Assembly: GCF_014489415.1 (NCBI RefSeq)
Contig: NZ_CP060822.1
Span: 940,311 to 1,004,310 of the forward strand
DNA: 64,000 nucleotides
Source: Cylindrospermopsis curvispora GIHE-G1
Lineage (GTDB): Bacteria > Cyanobacteriota > Cyanobacteriia > Cyanobacteriales > Nostocaceae
Direction of reading: 5' to 3'
In this document: positions 55,740 to 63,727 of the stretch, piece after piece
How the letters are laid out: the number at the start of each line of letters is the position of its first letter
Numbering within the stretch: the stretch's first letter is position 1
Program-made: the position numbers and the translations under genes
Notes under the pieces: model-generated
What the model saw: the letters and a program-made list of their open reading frames with translations, nothing else
Database searches by the model: none
Told to the model about the DNA's origin: nothing

Positions 55740-58421
55740 ATGGCAACTGATATAACAAAAATTCTCATTGGCGAAACCACGGCCCTAATTCCCCAGGCCG
55801 GCGCCTCCACTGCACCTGAACATTTACTCGATGGTGGTAGCGGTGATACTGACTTCCCTTATGGAAAGTTCAAAGCGATGGCAACCGTGGGTGAAATTGA
55901 TCCCAAAACCGGGCATGTATTAACAGGTTGGCCCGATGGTCAAGCAGCCTGGCTACTGGATGAAGACACTATCCGCGTTGCCTACCAGTCTGAGTCGTAC
56001 GCCACCTTCGTCAAAGAAACCTATGGGTGGAAAATGGATAGTGGTGTGAGCTTTACCGGTTCCCACGTCCACGTCATCGACTACAATCGGGCTGCTTTTG
56101 CTGACTTCCTCAACAACAACAGTCCCGCCAGCAAGATGTTTGAAGGAGCAGGACATCTATTTAATACCGTATATAACGTTTTTGGTGAAATTGTAGATGG
56201 CAAGAATGCTGATCCTAAAGATTTGAGTGCAAAGTGGGGCAACCAAACGGGGGCAGATGGAACCCTTTACGAGTTTGACGAAAGATATCGCCTAACTCAA
56301 GGTGACTGGTTCTTCCACTCCTTCTGCGGTGCTTATTACGAGGAAGCGAACAAGTATGGTAACGGTATTGGCTTTGCCGATGATGTGTGGCTGATGGGTG
56401 AAGAGTGGAACATTGGTCAGATGTATAGCAGTCGTGGTGGAGATAAATTCTTCACTGACAACACCATGGGTTTGGCTTCCATGGTAGTGGATATTGCCAA
56501 TAAAACTGCTTACACTGTCCCAGTTTTAGGACAGTCTGGCTACGAGAAAATACTGCCCATCAACTCCGGTCATAAGGACTATGTTGTTCTGGTTATGTCC
56601 GGTTATAACCTGGAGGTTGAACCCGCGCCTCTGAAGATCTATATTGGCAAGAAGAATGTGGATGCGGCGGGCAAGGCGATGAATTACAACACAGCTTCTG
56701 CTCGCGACGCCTTTCTGGGTCGCAATGGTTTACTCTTCGGTCAGCTCTATGGTATGGCTGCCACCAATGATACCTATGCAGACCTGGGCATTGCCAACGT
56801 AGACGCGGATACTGAAATGCTGAATGCCTACACCGCTGATGCAGATGCTCCTGATACTTTCAAAGTGCGTTACTACCCCACGAAATATCGCTGGGATGGC
56901 TTCGACACCCCTGAAAATGCTGGTAAAACAGAGGTCTACCGGTGGCTGCAAGATGGTGACACTGTAGGTGGTGTGAAGGAAGCAAATGAGCAACCAGAAG
57001 GTTATACCTTCTTCAATGGTGACAGCAAAGTTGAGCACCCAGCAGTAGATCCAGATATCACCCAGTCTCGCTACGTGATCAACCTAACGGATGCCCGTTC
57101 TATTTTGGGTATTGACTTTAACAACATCGTTACTGATCTGACCAACGATGCTGACGGTAACGGCTTACCGGATTACCTGTCCGCAGATGTAACTCGAGTC
57201 CTGGCAGGTGTGGATGGTGCTCTCGTCTTAGAAACCAATGGTAAAGGGGCAGCTCCTACGGGTCCAAACAACCCCGCTAGCTCTTTAACCCATGCAATTC
57301 ATGTGGAACAGGGCAAGGCCTACGCAGATCAACCTGATGGTCTCCAGTGGGTCAAAACTTCTGATGGTGACTACCTCATCCTAGATGAAGATTCGGGTAA
57401 CGATTACGGCGAGCGGAAGTACGTTCTGCCCATTGATTCCGAGACGTTACAATTGACAGATCCTGGTACAGGTTACTTCCTGGCTTCCGCTGGCGGTTCT
57501 CTTAACCCCCGTGCTAAGGCCAAGGTTGCTGCCATCCCTGGCACCTTCTCAAGAGCTACAGGCGCTGAGTTTTCCGGTACTTGGAATGTCACCCACTTAG
57601 TAGCCAAGAAGGAAGACGGCAGTTTCTACACCCAGGAAGAACTTGATGGAACTGGTGCTCAAAGAATCATTGGTAGTTTGCCATTGGAAGAGCAGACCTT
57701 TATCGGTGTGGTGCAGCAAGGTGGGGAATCGGGCGGCATTCTGGCAGAACGCAAAGCAGACCAAGGTGGTCAAATTTTCATGTTCAACATTACGGAACCC
57801 CTTGAGTTCGTCAAGCCCCTGATTACTGGCACTCCCAATGCTGACACAATCCAAGCTGGGGTTGGGGAATTTACCGGAGTCAATAGTCTGGTGTTTACAG
57901 GTGCTGGCAAGGATGAAGTGGATATCCCCATAGGGGGAGCTAAACTCTACCTAGGTTCCAATAGCATTTTCACTGGCAGTGGTGCGGATACAATCTCTGT
58001 GGCTGATGAAGACCGGGCCTTTGGTGGTAGTGGGGATGACGAGTTTGATGCTACAGAAGCCACTGGCTACCGGATCTCTGGTGGTGTGGGGAATGACATC
58101 TTCTACCTCGGTGTTAATGGTCGTGCCATCGGTGGTGATGGTGATGACCGGTTCTTCGTGGGTGAAGGTGGAGGTAATATAATCTCCGGTGGTGCTGGTG
58201 CGGATCAGTTTTGGATTCTCACTGATGACCCTACCAAATTAAAAGCATCTAACACGATTGTTGACTACACCATCGGTACGGATGTAATAGGCATTGCCAA
58301 CCAGGTGGCCGACTCCGTGGATGACCTGACCTTGAGTGGTAGTAATATCAGCTTAAATGGTGTGTTAATTGCTACCCTCAACGGGGTGAATGCTGCAAGT
58401 GCAACCTTCGTTTTTGGGTAG
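55740..58421 (+). CDS. Secreted-type protein of unknown function with C-terminal RTX-like cassette
   Basis: An 893-residue protein whose first about 690 residues I do not recognise with confidence. The body has acidic, aromatic-rich strands (LDGGSGDTDFPYGKFKAMAT, AAWLLDEDTIRVAYQSESY, NGIGFADDVWLMGEEWN, KILPINSGHKDYVVLVMSGY) that suggest a propeller. A remote likeness to PhoX/DUF839 phosphatases (a conserved Cys region followed by EE) is possible but unproven. The last 200 residues are the shared Ca-binding cassette. The Pho box upstream and the phosphatase neighbours suggest a role in phosphate scavenging. No signal peptide is present. Confidence 0.7.
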   Translation: MATDITKILIGETTALIPQAGASTAPEHLLDGGSGDTDFPYGKFKAMATVGEIDPKTGHVLTGWPDGQAAWLLDEDTIRVAYQSESYATFVKETYGWKMDSGVSFTGSHVHVIDYNRAAFADFLNNNSPASKMFEGAGHLFNTVYNVFGEIVDGKNADPKDLSAKWGNQTGADGTLYEFDERYRLTQGDWFFHSFCGAYYEEANKYGNGIGFADDVWLMGEEWNIGQMYSSRGGDKFFTDNTMGLASMVVDIANKTAYTVPVLGQSGYEKILPINSGHKDYVVLVMSGYNLEVEPAPLKIYIGKKNVDAAGKAMNYNTASARDAFLGRNGLLFGQLYGMAATNDTYADLGIANVDADTEMLNAYTADADAPDTFKVRYYPTKYRWDGFDTPENAGKTEVYRWLQDGDTVGGVKEANEQPEGYTFFNGDSKVEHPAVDPDITQSRYVINLTDARSILGIDFNNIVTDLTNDADGNGLPDYLSADVTRVLAGVDGALVLETNGKGAAPTGPNNPASSLTHAIHVEQGKAYADQPDGLQWVKTSDGDYLILDEDSGNDYGERKYVLPIDSETLQLTDPGTGYFLASAGGSLNPRAKAKVAAIPGTFSRATGAEFSGTWNVTHLVAKKEDGSFYTQEELDGTGAQRIIGSLPLEEQTFIGVVQQGGESGGILAERKADQGGQIFMFNITEPLEFVKPLITGTPNADTIQAGVGEFTGVNSLVFTGAGKDEVDIPIGGAKLYLGSNSIFTGSGADTISVADEDRAFGGSGDDEFDATEATGYRISGGVGNDIFYLGVNGRAIGGDGDDRFFVGEGGGNIISGGAGADQFWILTDDPTKLKASNTIVDYTIGTDVIGIANQVADSVDDLTLSGSNISLNGVLIATLNGVNAASATFVFG
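57823..58416 (+). repeat. Shared C-terminal cassette, copy 3
   Basis: Starts ITGTPNADTIQAGVGEFTGV like copy 1 and ends like copy 2 (TKLKASNTIVDYTIGTDVIG), so it looks like a mosaic of the two. Confidence 0.85.
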
Positions 58422-58460
58422 TTCTCAGCTAGTAGAGATTACCAAATTAGTCTAAGCTTT

Positions 58461-58496
58461 TGTGTCTTTGTGGTGAATTTATACCATGGAGACACA
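58461..58496 (+). terminator. Hairpin after the 893-residue protein gene
   Basis: TGTGTCTTTGTGGT (58461-58474) and ACCATGGAGACACA (58483-58496) pair imperfectly. It has the same place and loop as the hairpin at 55538. Confidence 0.5.
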
Positions 58497-58512
58497 GATT
58501 ACTTGTGAAATA

Positions 58513-58542
58513 CTTTAACTTAACTAACCTATTCTTAAACTC
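58513..58542 (+). promoter_or_regulatory. Degenerate Pho-box-like repeat touching the start codon
   Basis: CTTTAACTTAACTAACCTAT then TCTTAAACTC resembles the Pho box at 55590 but has lost two bases between the first units. It ends directly at ATG 58543, leaving no room for a -10 box and leader. Confidence 0.5.
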
Positions 58543-60912
58543 ATGAGCAAATTTCGCGTTAATCCCTATCTGCAAAATCCCTCTTCCAATGGGGTTTCTG
58601 TTACCTGGTTCACTACAGAGGATGTGGACGGTACTCTCACCGTGACTGGCCCAGGTTTGACCAGTCCTTTAGTATTAACCAGTAATCCCACCTTTGAACC
58701 CGTACTCGCCTACACCACTGCGGAGCAAAATCAGACCATCACGGGGTTGGCAAATAGTTGGTTAATCGACAACAACAATTACAAGCACAGAATAAATTTA
58801 GACGGATTAGATTCAAATCAGACTTATAGTTACACCGTCGCCCAAGGGGGTGCTACCTTTACTTCTACCTTTAAAACTGCTCCCCTTGCTACAGAATGGT
58901 CTAGTATTCGCTTCATTGCCATGTCCGACAGTGAAACAGAACCCCGTGGGCGAATCACCTATCGGGAGTGGCAACCAGGTTTATTGGCGGAGGGTTCTGA
59001 GCGTCCTAGCTTAACGGGTAGTCAGTGGGCTACCACCTTTGGCACCTCTGGTTCTGGCGCTGCCCAAACCTTGCGCTATGCGCTGACGGAAACTAAGGGG
59101 TATCAAGAGAACTTGAATATTGTCAACAGTAGAAACCCGGACTTTTTACTCATGCCTGGAGACCTGGTACAAGGGGGTGGCTACCAACCAGGTTGGGATG
59201 AATTTTTCCGTCACAACGCCGGGGAGTTTGATAGTGGGCTGTCTAAGTACGCCATTTTACCCGCCCTGGGGAACTGGGAAAATTTTGGCGCTCTCAACGG
59301 GGGGTATGGTACGGATGCTGATGGCCGTTTTGGACCAAAGTTTGGGCGAGATAAGTACCATGTTTACTTTGATAGTCCGGAAAATGGAACTCCAACTCAC
59401 CGGGACAACTACTACCGGGTAGACTATGGTCCTGTGACTATCCTCACTCTAGATAGCTCTAATGGGGAACCGGATGATCGCCGCAGTAACTATGGTGGTT
59501 CGGGTCAGCCACCTAAGGTCACTGGTACTACTTTTACTGATCCGGGAAAAGACACCCAGGATAATTATACCCGTCAACAGTACGAAAGCTTTGGCGGTAC
59601 TGATCTGGCAGACTTTAACCCCGGTAGTACTCAGTGGAACTGGGTAGAGGCCCAACTTCAAGATGCCCGCGCTAATGGTCAAATCATTTTTGTACAGTTT
59701 CACCATGTTCCCTATAGTAGTGGCGAGCATGGACAACCTATGAATCATGACTTATCCACTGGTCAGGGCGGTACACCTCTACGCCAATATCAAGGAATGT
59801 TTGAAACCTATGGTGTTGCTGCTGTTCTCTCTGGTCATAGTGAGATGTTTGAGCGTAGTTTTGTCGATCAAAATGCAGATGGCACTGGGGTCACTTACTA
59901 CGATGTTGGTGTGTCCGGTGATGGATTACGGGGTGAAAAGCGCACGGGATCTGGGGTGAGTACTCCTTTGCTTAGTTATAATGAGTACAGTCAGTGGACT
60001 GCCGATCAAAGTGAAGCGGAGGTTTGGAAAGTGATTGATGGTGTGCCTCAACTCGTGGACGGAGGCAAACATTATGGTCATTTGGAGGTAAATATTGAAC
60101 CTTTCACTCCTATAGCAGGAATCACTGCCAAAATTGAGTTTACGCCGGTCTACAGTTTCCCCATTCTGGATGCAACCTATAACCTTGTGGCAACTGAGCG
60201 CCGCGTTTATGATGATCCGGTGGTTATGCTGGTCACGGATGAAGGATCGGTGATTAATATTCCTTTAACTCCTGAGGCTACTGTGGCGGTCTTAGAAGCT
60301 AAGCTAGTCACTACTACACCAGGATCTGATATGGTCATTGCTAATGCCCCCAATAGTCAGGCAGATGGTATCAATGACCTGATCTTGACCGGAGCTGGAA
60401 ATGATGAGGTGGATACTACTTTGTCTTTGCCCCTAACTCTGAAGGGACAAAATCGTATTTTTACGGGGAGTGGTAGTGATATAATAACGGTAAATGATCA
60501 GGATCGGGGTTTTGGCGGCAGTGGTAATGATGTATTTTATGCCACAGATGCCAGTGGCTACCGGATCTCTGGTGGTGTGGGTAATGATATCTTCTACCTC
60601 GGTGTTAATGGTCGTGCCATCGGTGGTGAAGGTGATGACCGGTTCTTCGTGGGTGAAGGTGGAGGTAATATAATCTCTGGTGGTGCTGGTGCGGATCAGT
60701 TTTGGATTCTCACTGATGACCCTACCAAGTTAAAAGCATCTAACACGATTGTTGACTACACCATCGGTACGGATGTAATAGGCATTACTAACCAGGTTGC
60801 CAACTCTAAGGGTGACCTCACCTTCAGTGGTAGTGATATCAGCCTAAATGGTGTGTTAATTGCTACTCTTAACGGAGTGAATGCTGCAGGTGCAACCTTC
60901 GTTTTTGGGTAG
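58543..60912 (+). CDS. Purple-acid-phosphatase-like metallophosphoesterase with C-terminal RTX-like cassette
   Basis: A 789-residue protein. The N-terminal about 110 residues are a fibronectin-III-like domain as in purple acid phosphatases (RVNPYLQNPSSNGVSVTWFT). The metallophosphoesterase domain spans about 120-500 with MSDSET, MPGDLVQGG, LPALGNWENFG, VQFHHVPYSSGEHG and LSGHSEMFERSF. The usual GNH(D/E) is GNWE and the usual GHxH is GHSE, so metal binding or catalysis may be altered. Residues about 590-789 are the shared Ca-binding cassette. No signal peptide. Start ATG 58543 fits the domain start. Confidence 0.8.
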   Translation: MSKFRVNPYLQNPSSNGVSVTWFTTEDVDGTLTVTGPGLTSPLVLTSNPTFEPVLAYTTAEQNQTITGLANSWLIDNNNYKHRINLDGLDSNQTYSYTVAQGGATFTSTFKTAPLATEWSSIRFIAMSDSETEPRGRITYREWQPGLLAEGSERPSLTGSQWATTFGTSGSGAAQTLRYALTETKGYQENLNIVNSRNPDFLLMPGDLVQGGGYQPGWDEFFRHNAGEFDSGLSKYAILPALGNWENFGALNGGYGTDADGRFGPKFGRDKYHVYFDSPENGTPTHRDNYYRVDYGPVTILTLDSSNGEPDDRRSNYGGSGQPPKVTGTTFTDPGKDTQDNYTRQQYESFGGTDLADFNPGSTQWNWVEAQLQDARANGQIIFVQFHHVPYSSGEHGQPMNHDLSTGQGGTPLRQYQGMFETYGVAAVLSGHSEMFERSFVDQNADGTGVTYYDVGVSGDGLRGEKRTGSGVSTPLLSYNEYSQWTADQSEAEVWKVIDGVPQLVDGGKHYGHLEVNIEPFTPIAGITAKIEFTPVYSFPILDATYNLVATERRVYDDPVVMLVTDEGSVINIPLTPEATVAVLEAKLVTTTPGSDMVIANAPNSQADGINDLILTGAGNDEVDTTLSLPLTLKGQNRIFTGSGSDIITVNDQDRGFGGSGNDVFYATDASGYRISGGVGNDIFYLGVNGRAIGGEGDDRFFVGEGGGNIISGGAGADQFWILTDDPTKLKASNTIVDYTIGTDVIGITNQVANSKGDLTFSGSDISLNGVLIATLNGVNAAGATFVFG
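60318..60907 (+). repeat. Shared C-terminal cassette, copy 4
   Basis: The first third is divergent (ITVNDQDRGFGGSGNDVF), then it is nearly identical to copies 2 and 3 from SGYRISGGVGNDIFYLGVNG to the stop. Confidence 0.85.
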
Positions 60913-60943
60913 TCCTCAGCTAGTAGAGATTACCAAATTGGTC

Positions 60944-61699
60944 GGCGTTGCATATTTGCGGGATGAATCAACTAAACGCGGGTATTACTTCATACTTTAA
61001 ATAGTGAAGTAATAATTTAATTGAATACCTAAGCATATCTACAGATTTTGAATAGCATAGCGTTTTTCTATGTAGTCGCGCTAAGTAGTGACGTAAACGT
61101 GTATTTTCACCCTCTACCCTAGTCATATATGTTTTGCTCACAATATGATCCTCTGGCTGAATAAAACTCGGATAAACCCTCCACCCATCAGTAACATAAA
61201 AAAAGCATTGCCAGAGTTTAACGATGTCCCACAAAGGTTGAAATGCTTGTGAGCTGTGGTCTCCCACAACCCAAGCCAGGATATTTTTACGGAAGTGATT
61301 TACTGCTGTCCACAACCATATTTTGTTTTTTTTTGATCCCACAAAGGTCTCCAACTCATCAAGCTCACCTACCAAGGGTGTTTCCTCAACTGGTGGAGCA
61401 TCTGGAAGTATGGAACCAATTTGTTTTAGCCAGTAAATAATAGTTGTATGATGAACGCCTTTATCGCGTTCAATTGCTCTAAATCCCATACCGTTAATAC
61501 AAGAGCGCAGGCAACTTTGTTTAACTTCTTCTGAATAACCTTTAGGTGGACTATAGACATCGATAAATTGACGACCACAATCAGCACAAATGTGATTTTG
61601 TTTACCTCGACATTTGCCATTCTTTCTGATTTTGGAAGACCCGCAGTTTGGACAATGCACAGTAGATTACCTCAATTCATACCTCTATTATGCAACGCC
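60944..61699 (-). mobile_element. Complete IS1-family insertion sequence
   Basis: The ends are perfect 11-base inverted repeats, GGCGTTGCATA (60944-60954) and TATGCAACGCC (61689-61699). AAATTGGTC occurs directly on both sides (60935-60943 and 61702-61710), a 9-base target duplication with two extra bases (CG) on the right. It split the hairpin-bearing spacer after the phosphatase gene. It contains one intact transposase. Confidence 0.88.
60968..61660 (-). CDS. IS1-family transposase, single open frame
   Basis: A 230-residue transposase. The N-terminal zinc finger is CPNCGSSKIRKNG with CADCGRQF. A helix-turn-helix follows (GFRAIERDKGVHHTTIIYWL). The DDE catalytic core has GELDELETFVG, FYVTDGW and GENTRLRHYLARLHRKT. 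Many IS1 elements need a frameshift between two frames to make the transposase; this copy is one continuous frame, so it is likely active. Confidence 0.93.
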   Translation of the reverse strand: MHCPNCGSSKIRKNGKCRGKQNHICADCGRQFIDVYSPPKGYSEEVKQSCLRSCINGMGFRAIERDKGVHHTTIIYWLKQIGSILPDAPPVEETPLVGELDELETFVGSKKNKIWLWTAVNHFRKNILAWVVGDHSSQAFQPLWDIVKLWQCFFYVTDGWRVYPSFIQPEDHIVSKTYMTRVEGENTRLRHYLARLHRKTLCYSKSVDMLRYSIKLLLHYLKYEVIPAFS

Positions 61700-61718
61700 C
61701 GAAATTGGTCTAAACTTT

Positions 61719-61825
61719 TGTGTCTTTGTGGTGAATTTATACCATAGAGACACAGATTACCGATGAATCATGACTTATCCACTGGTCAGGGCGGTACACC
61801 TCTACGCCAATACCAAGGAATGTTT
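61719..61825 (+). repeat. Fourth intergenic hairpin fused to a fragment of the phosphatase gene
   Basis: TGTGTCTTTGTGGT (61719-61732) and ACCATAGAGACACA (61741-61754) repeat the spacer hairpin. Then 61763-61825 matches the phosphatase gene interior (59740-59802) with one visible mismatch. This joins a spacer directly to a gene interior, a scar of a further copy or of a recombination. Confidence 0.85.
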
Positions 61826-61878
61826 CTTAATAGCTTTAGCTAAGGACTTCACAGCTAGGTCCACCTGTTTCTGTTAGG
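61826..61878 (-). repeat. Fragment duplicated from the TPR gene
   Basis: CTTAATAGCTTTAGCTAAGG to CTGTTTCTGT matches 63821-63873 inside the TPR protein gene with a few changes. It abuts the phosphatase fragment on the left and the IS200/IS605 remnant on the right. Confidence 0.8.
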
Positions 61879-61969
61879 GAGTGCTTCGCAATCACAAGAA
61901 AATCGCCGGCACGGAAGCCACTTGGCTTTAGACAGGAAGTGCCAACGGCGAATTTATTCGCCTTGATAT

Positions 61970-62361
61970 TTAACCGTGATGCGGATCTTCAATATACCTT
62001 TTAATAACATCTGCTGAAACCTGTCCAGCAGTGGAATAAAAATAACTATTAGTCCATAGGCTAGGAAGTTTAAGTAATTCAGGAAATTTTCGTCTTAACA
62101 AGCAAGATGACCGTCCTTTAAAAGCTTTAACCACTTGATTTATAGCATGGTTGATGTTCTACAAATAAATGAACATGGTGCAACCTCAAGAGCGAGGATA
62201 TCCCAGTCTTTTTCTTTGGCTAGTTCGTAAATTACCTGTCGAAGGCGTTTAGCTATCTCTCCAGATAATACCTTTTTTCGGCGTTTAGGTATCCATACAA
62301 GATGCACTACTGCATTACCTTTTGAGTGATTTCCTATTCTGTATTCCAGTGTTGTCTTCAT
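61970..62361 (-). pseudogene. Frameshifted IS200/IS605 transposase TnpA
   Basis: From ATG 62361 the reading is MKTTLEYRIGNHSKGNAVVH, then VWIPKRRKKVLSGEIAKRL and ALEVAP, as in Y1 transposases. A small deletion near 62178 removes the Asp before the HUH motif and shifts the frame. The HVHLFVEHQP motif, the region FKGRSSCLLRRKF and the catalytic-Tyr segment NSYFYSTAG continue in another frame to a stop at 61970. Not functional as it stands. Confidence 0.8.
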
Positions 62362-62440
62362 ATTGTTTCGTGGCTGCTATTGACAAGTAAATCATATCTC
62401 AACTATACTTTTGAAATCAACAAACATTGAAGGTCGAACA

Positions 62441-63096
62441 ATGTACGGATGCCAACAAGTTCTTATCAAGTCCGATAAATCAATAACAGCCATATTGGAG
62501 TACGTCTGCACAGAAGCTAAAAAGCTGACAAATTGTGGCGTTTACTATTCTAGGCAGATGTACTTTAAAACTGGTTATATTCCTAGTAGAGCAGATTTGC
62601 ATAAACAACTAGGAACTTATCAGAAAAACGTTCATTATCAGGCATTGTATTCTGATACTTCTCAACAAATACTAACTAGTGTAATAGTATTGATTTGGGG
62701 TCTAAAAACAATCAGAAGTTTGTCCAAATTCCCACAGCAAGATTAAAAGACCGTATTGCTCAATTATGTAAACAATACGGAATAGATTTTATTGAAACAG
62801 AAGAATCATACACTTCTCAATCATCGTTTTTTGATTGCGACAATATACCTAAATTCGGTGAAAAACCCGAAGGGTGGGAAGCAAGCGGGAAACGAGTTAG
62901 TCGTGGAGTATATGAAACTTCTGATGGGTTCAAAATTAATGCGGACTGTAATGGTGCTGCTAATATTTTGAAAAAAGTAGCGGTGATGCTAGGAATTGAT
63001 CTTAGCGGAATCAGTAGAGGCTGTTTAAGCCAGCCTCAGAAAGTTCGTTTATGGACTCTTCAGAAATCTCTGTGTCTTCAGACCGGAGAAGCTTAA
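62441..63096 (+). pseudogene. Internally deleted TnpB (IS605 RNA-guided nuclease)
   Basis: The N-terminal part reads MYGCQQVLIKSDKSITAILE and ALYSDTSQQILTSV, normal for TnpB. It then jumps, with a frame change near 62690, to a C-terminal part (SKNNQKFVQIPTARLKDRIA, EESYTSQSSFFD, NADCNGAANILKKV). Roughly 200 residues are missing, including the first RuvC Asp region. One Cys pair of the zinc finger is also absent. The final RuvC Asp (NADCNGAAN) remains. Confidence 0.85.
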
Positions 63097-63661
63097 TTCC
63101 CCCCGCTTTTACCTTGTAATCGCGTACATCCCGCATGCCAATTAATCCTAAAGAATAGGGAAACCCCTGAGGACGATTGGGATACCCCGATCTCAATTGT
63201 CGCAAAACTCCAATTAAACTTTGATCACTGAGAGCATCAATTTCATCCAAAAATACGACTAAGGGTCGTTCAGAGGTTGCAGCCCAGGCGCTTAAAAAAA
63301 CGTTTAATTTAGACCTGGTTTCCATACCAGGCCAATAGGTTGGCTGTAAGTTTGGAGGTAACCGAAAACGGATAGACTGTTTCCACTCGCTCAATATGGC
63401 CTGTTCAGCTGAGTCTAGGTCAGAGGAAAAGGGTGCTCCTACCTCCAAAGACAACATTACAGCAGTGTACTCACCACTAGCTGTTAACTCCTGGGCTAAG
63501 GCCAACATAGCAGTGGTTTTACTTACTTGTCGGGGAGCATGGATAACAAAGTAATTTTGCTGGTTAATGAGAGAGCGTAGTTCCGGTAGTCTTGCGGTGG
63601 GTGGCAACATGTAGTGGATATCGGCTTTACAAGGACCAGCGGTATTAAAGTGTTTCGACAT
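63011..63661 (-). pseudogene. AAA-type ATPase truncated by the IS200/IS605 element
   Basis: From ATG 63661: HYMLPPTARLPELRSLINQQ, a P-loop region HAPRQVSKTTAM, then FLDEIDALSDQSLIGVLRQL (Walker B) and SLGLIGMRDVRDYKVKAGG. It then runs into the insertion element; the last about 30 residues are transposon-derived. Relatives continue several hundred residues, often with a nuclease-like domain. The P-loop normally reads RQ.GKTT; here the Gly is Ser. Probably dead. Confidence 0.7.
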
Positions 63662-63727
63662 GGTGAGTTGTCAGAAGCGAGAGTTTATGGTATGGTTTCT
63701 CTACCAATTCTATTTGCCCTGTGTTAT

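Larger units (their letters stand above)
61880..63099. mobile_element. Decayed IS200/IS605-type element (tnpA and tnpB divergent)
   Basis: A minus-strand tnpA remnant and a plus-strand tnpB remnant share a central spacer (62362-62440). The left end contains a strong hairpin, GGCGAAT/ATTCGCC (61947-61962), and a second one (AAGCCACTTGGCTT near 61917-61930), as these elements have subterminal hairpins. Both genes are broken. The right end cuts into an ATPase gene near 63099. Confidence 0.75.

Noticed and set aside
58543-60912. Calling the gene a functional purple acid phosphatase without reserve
   Set aside because: GNWE and GHSE replace key motifs, so activity cannot be assumed.
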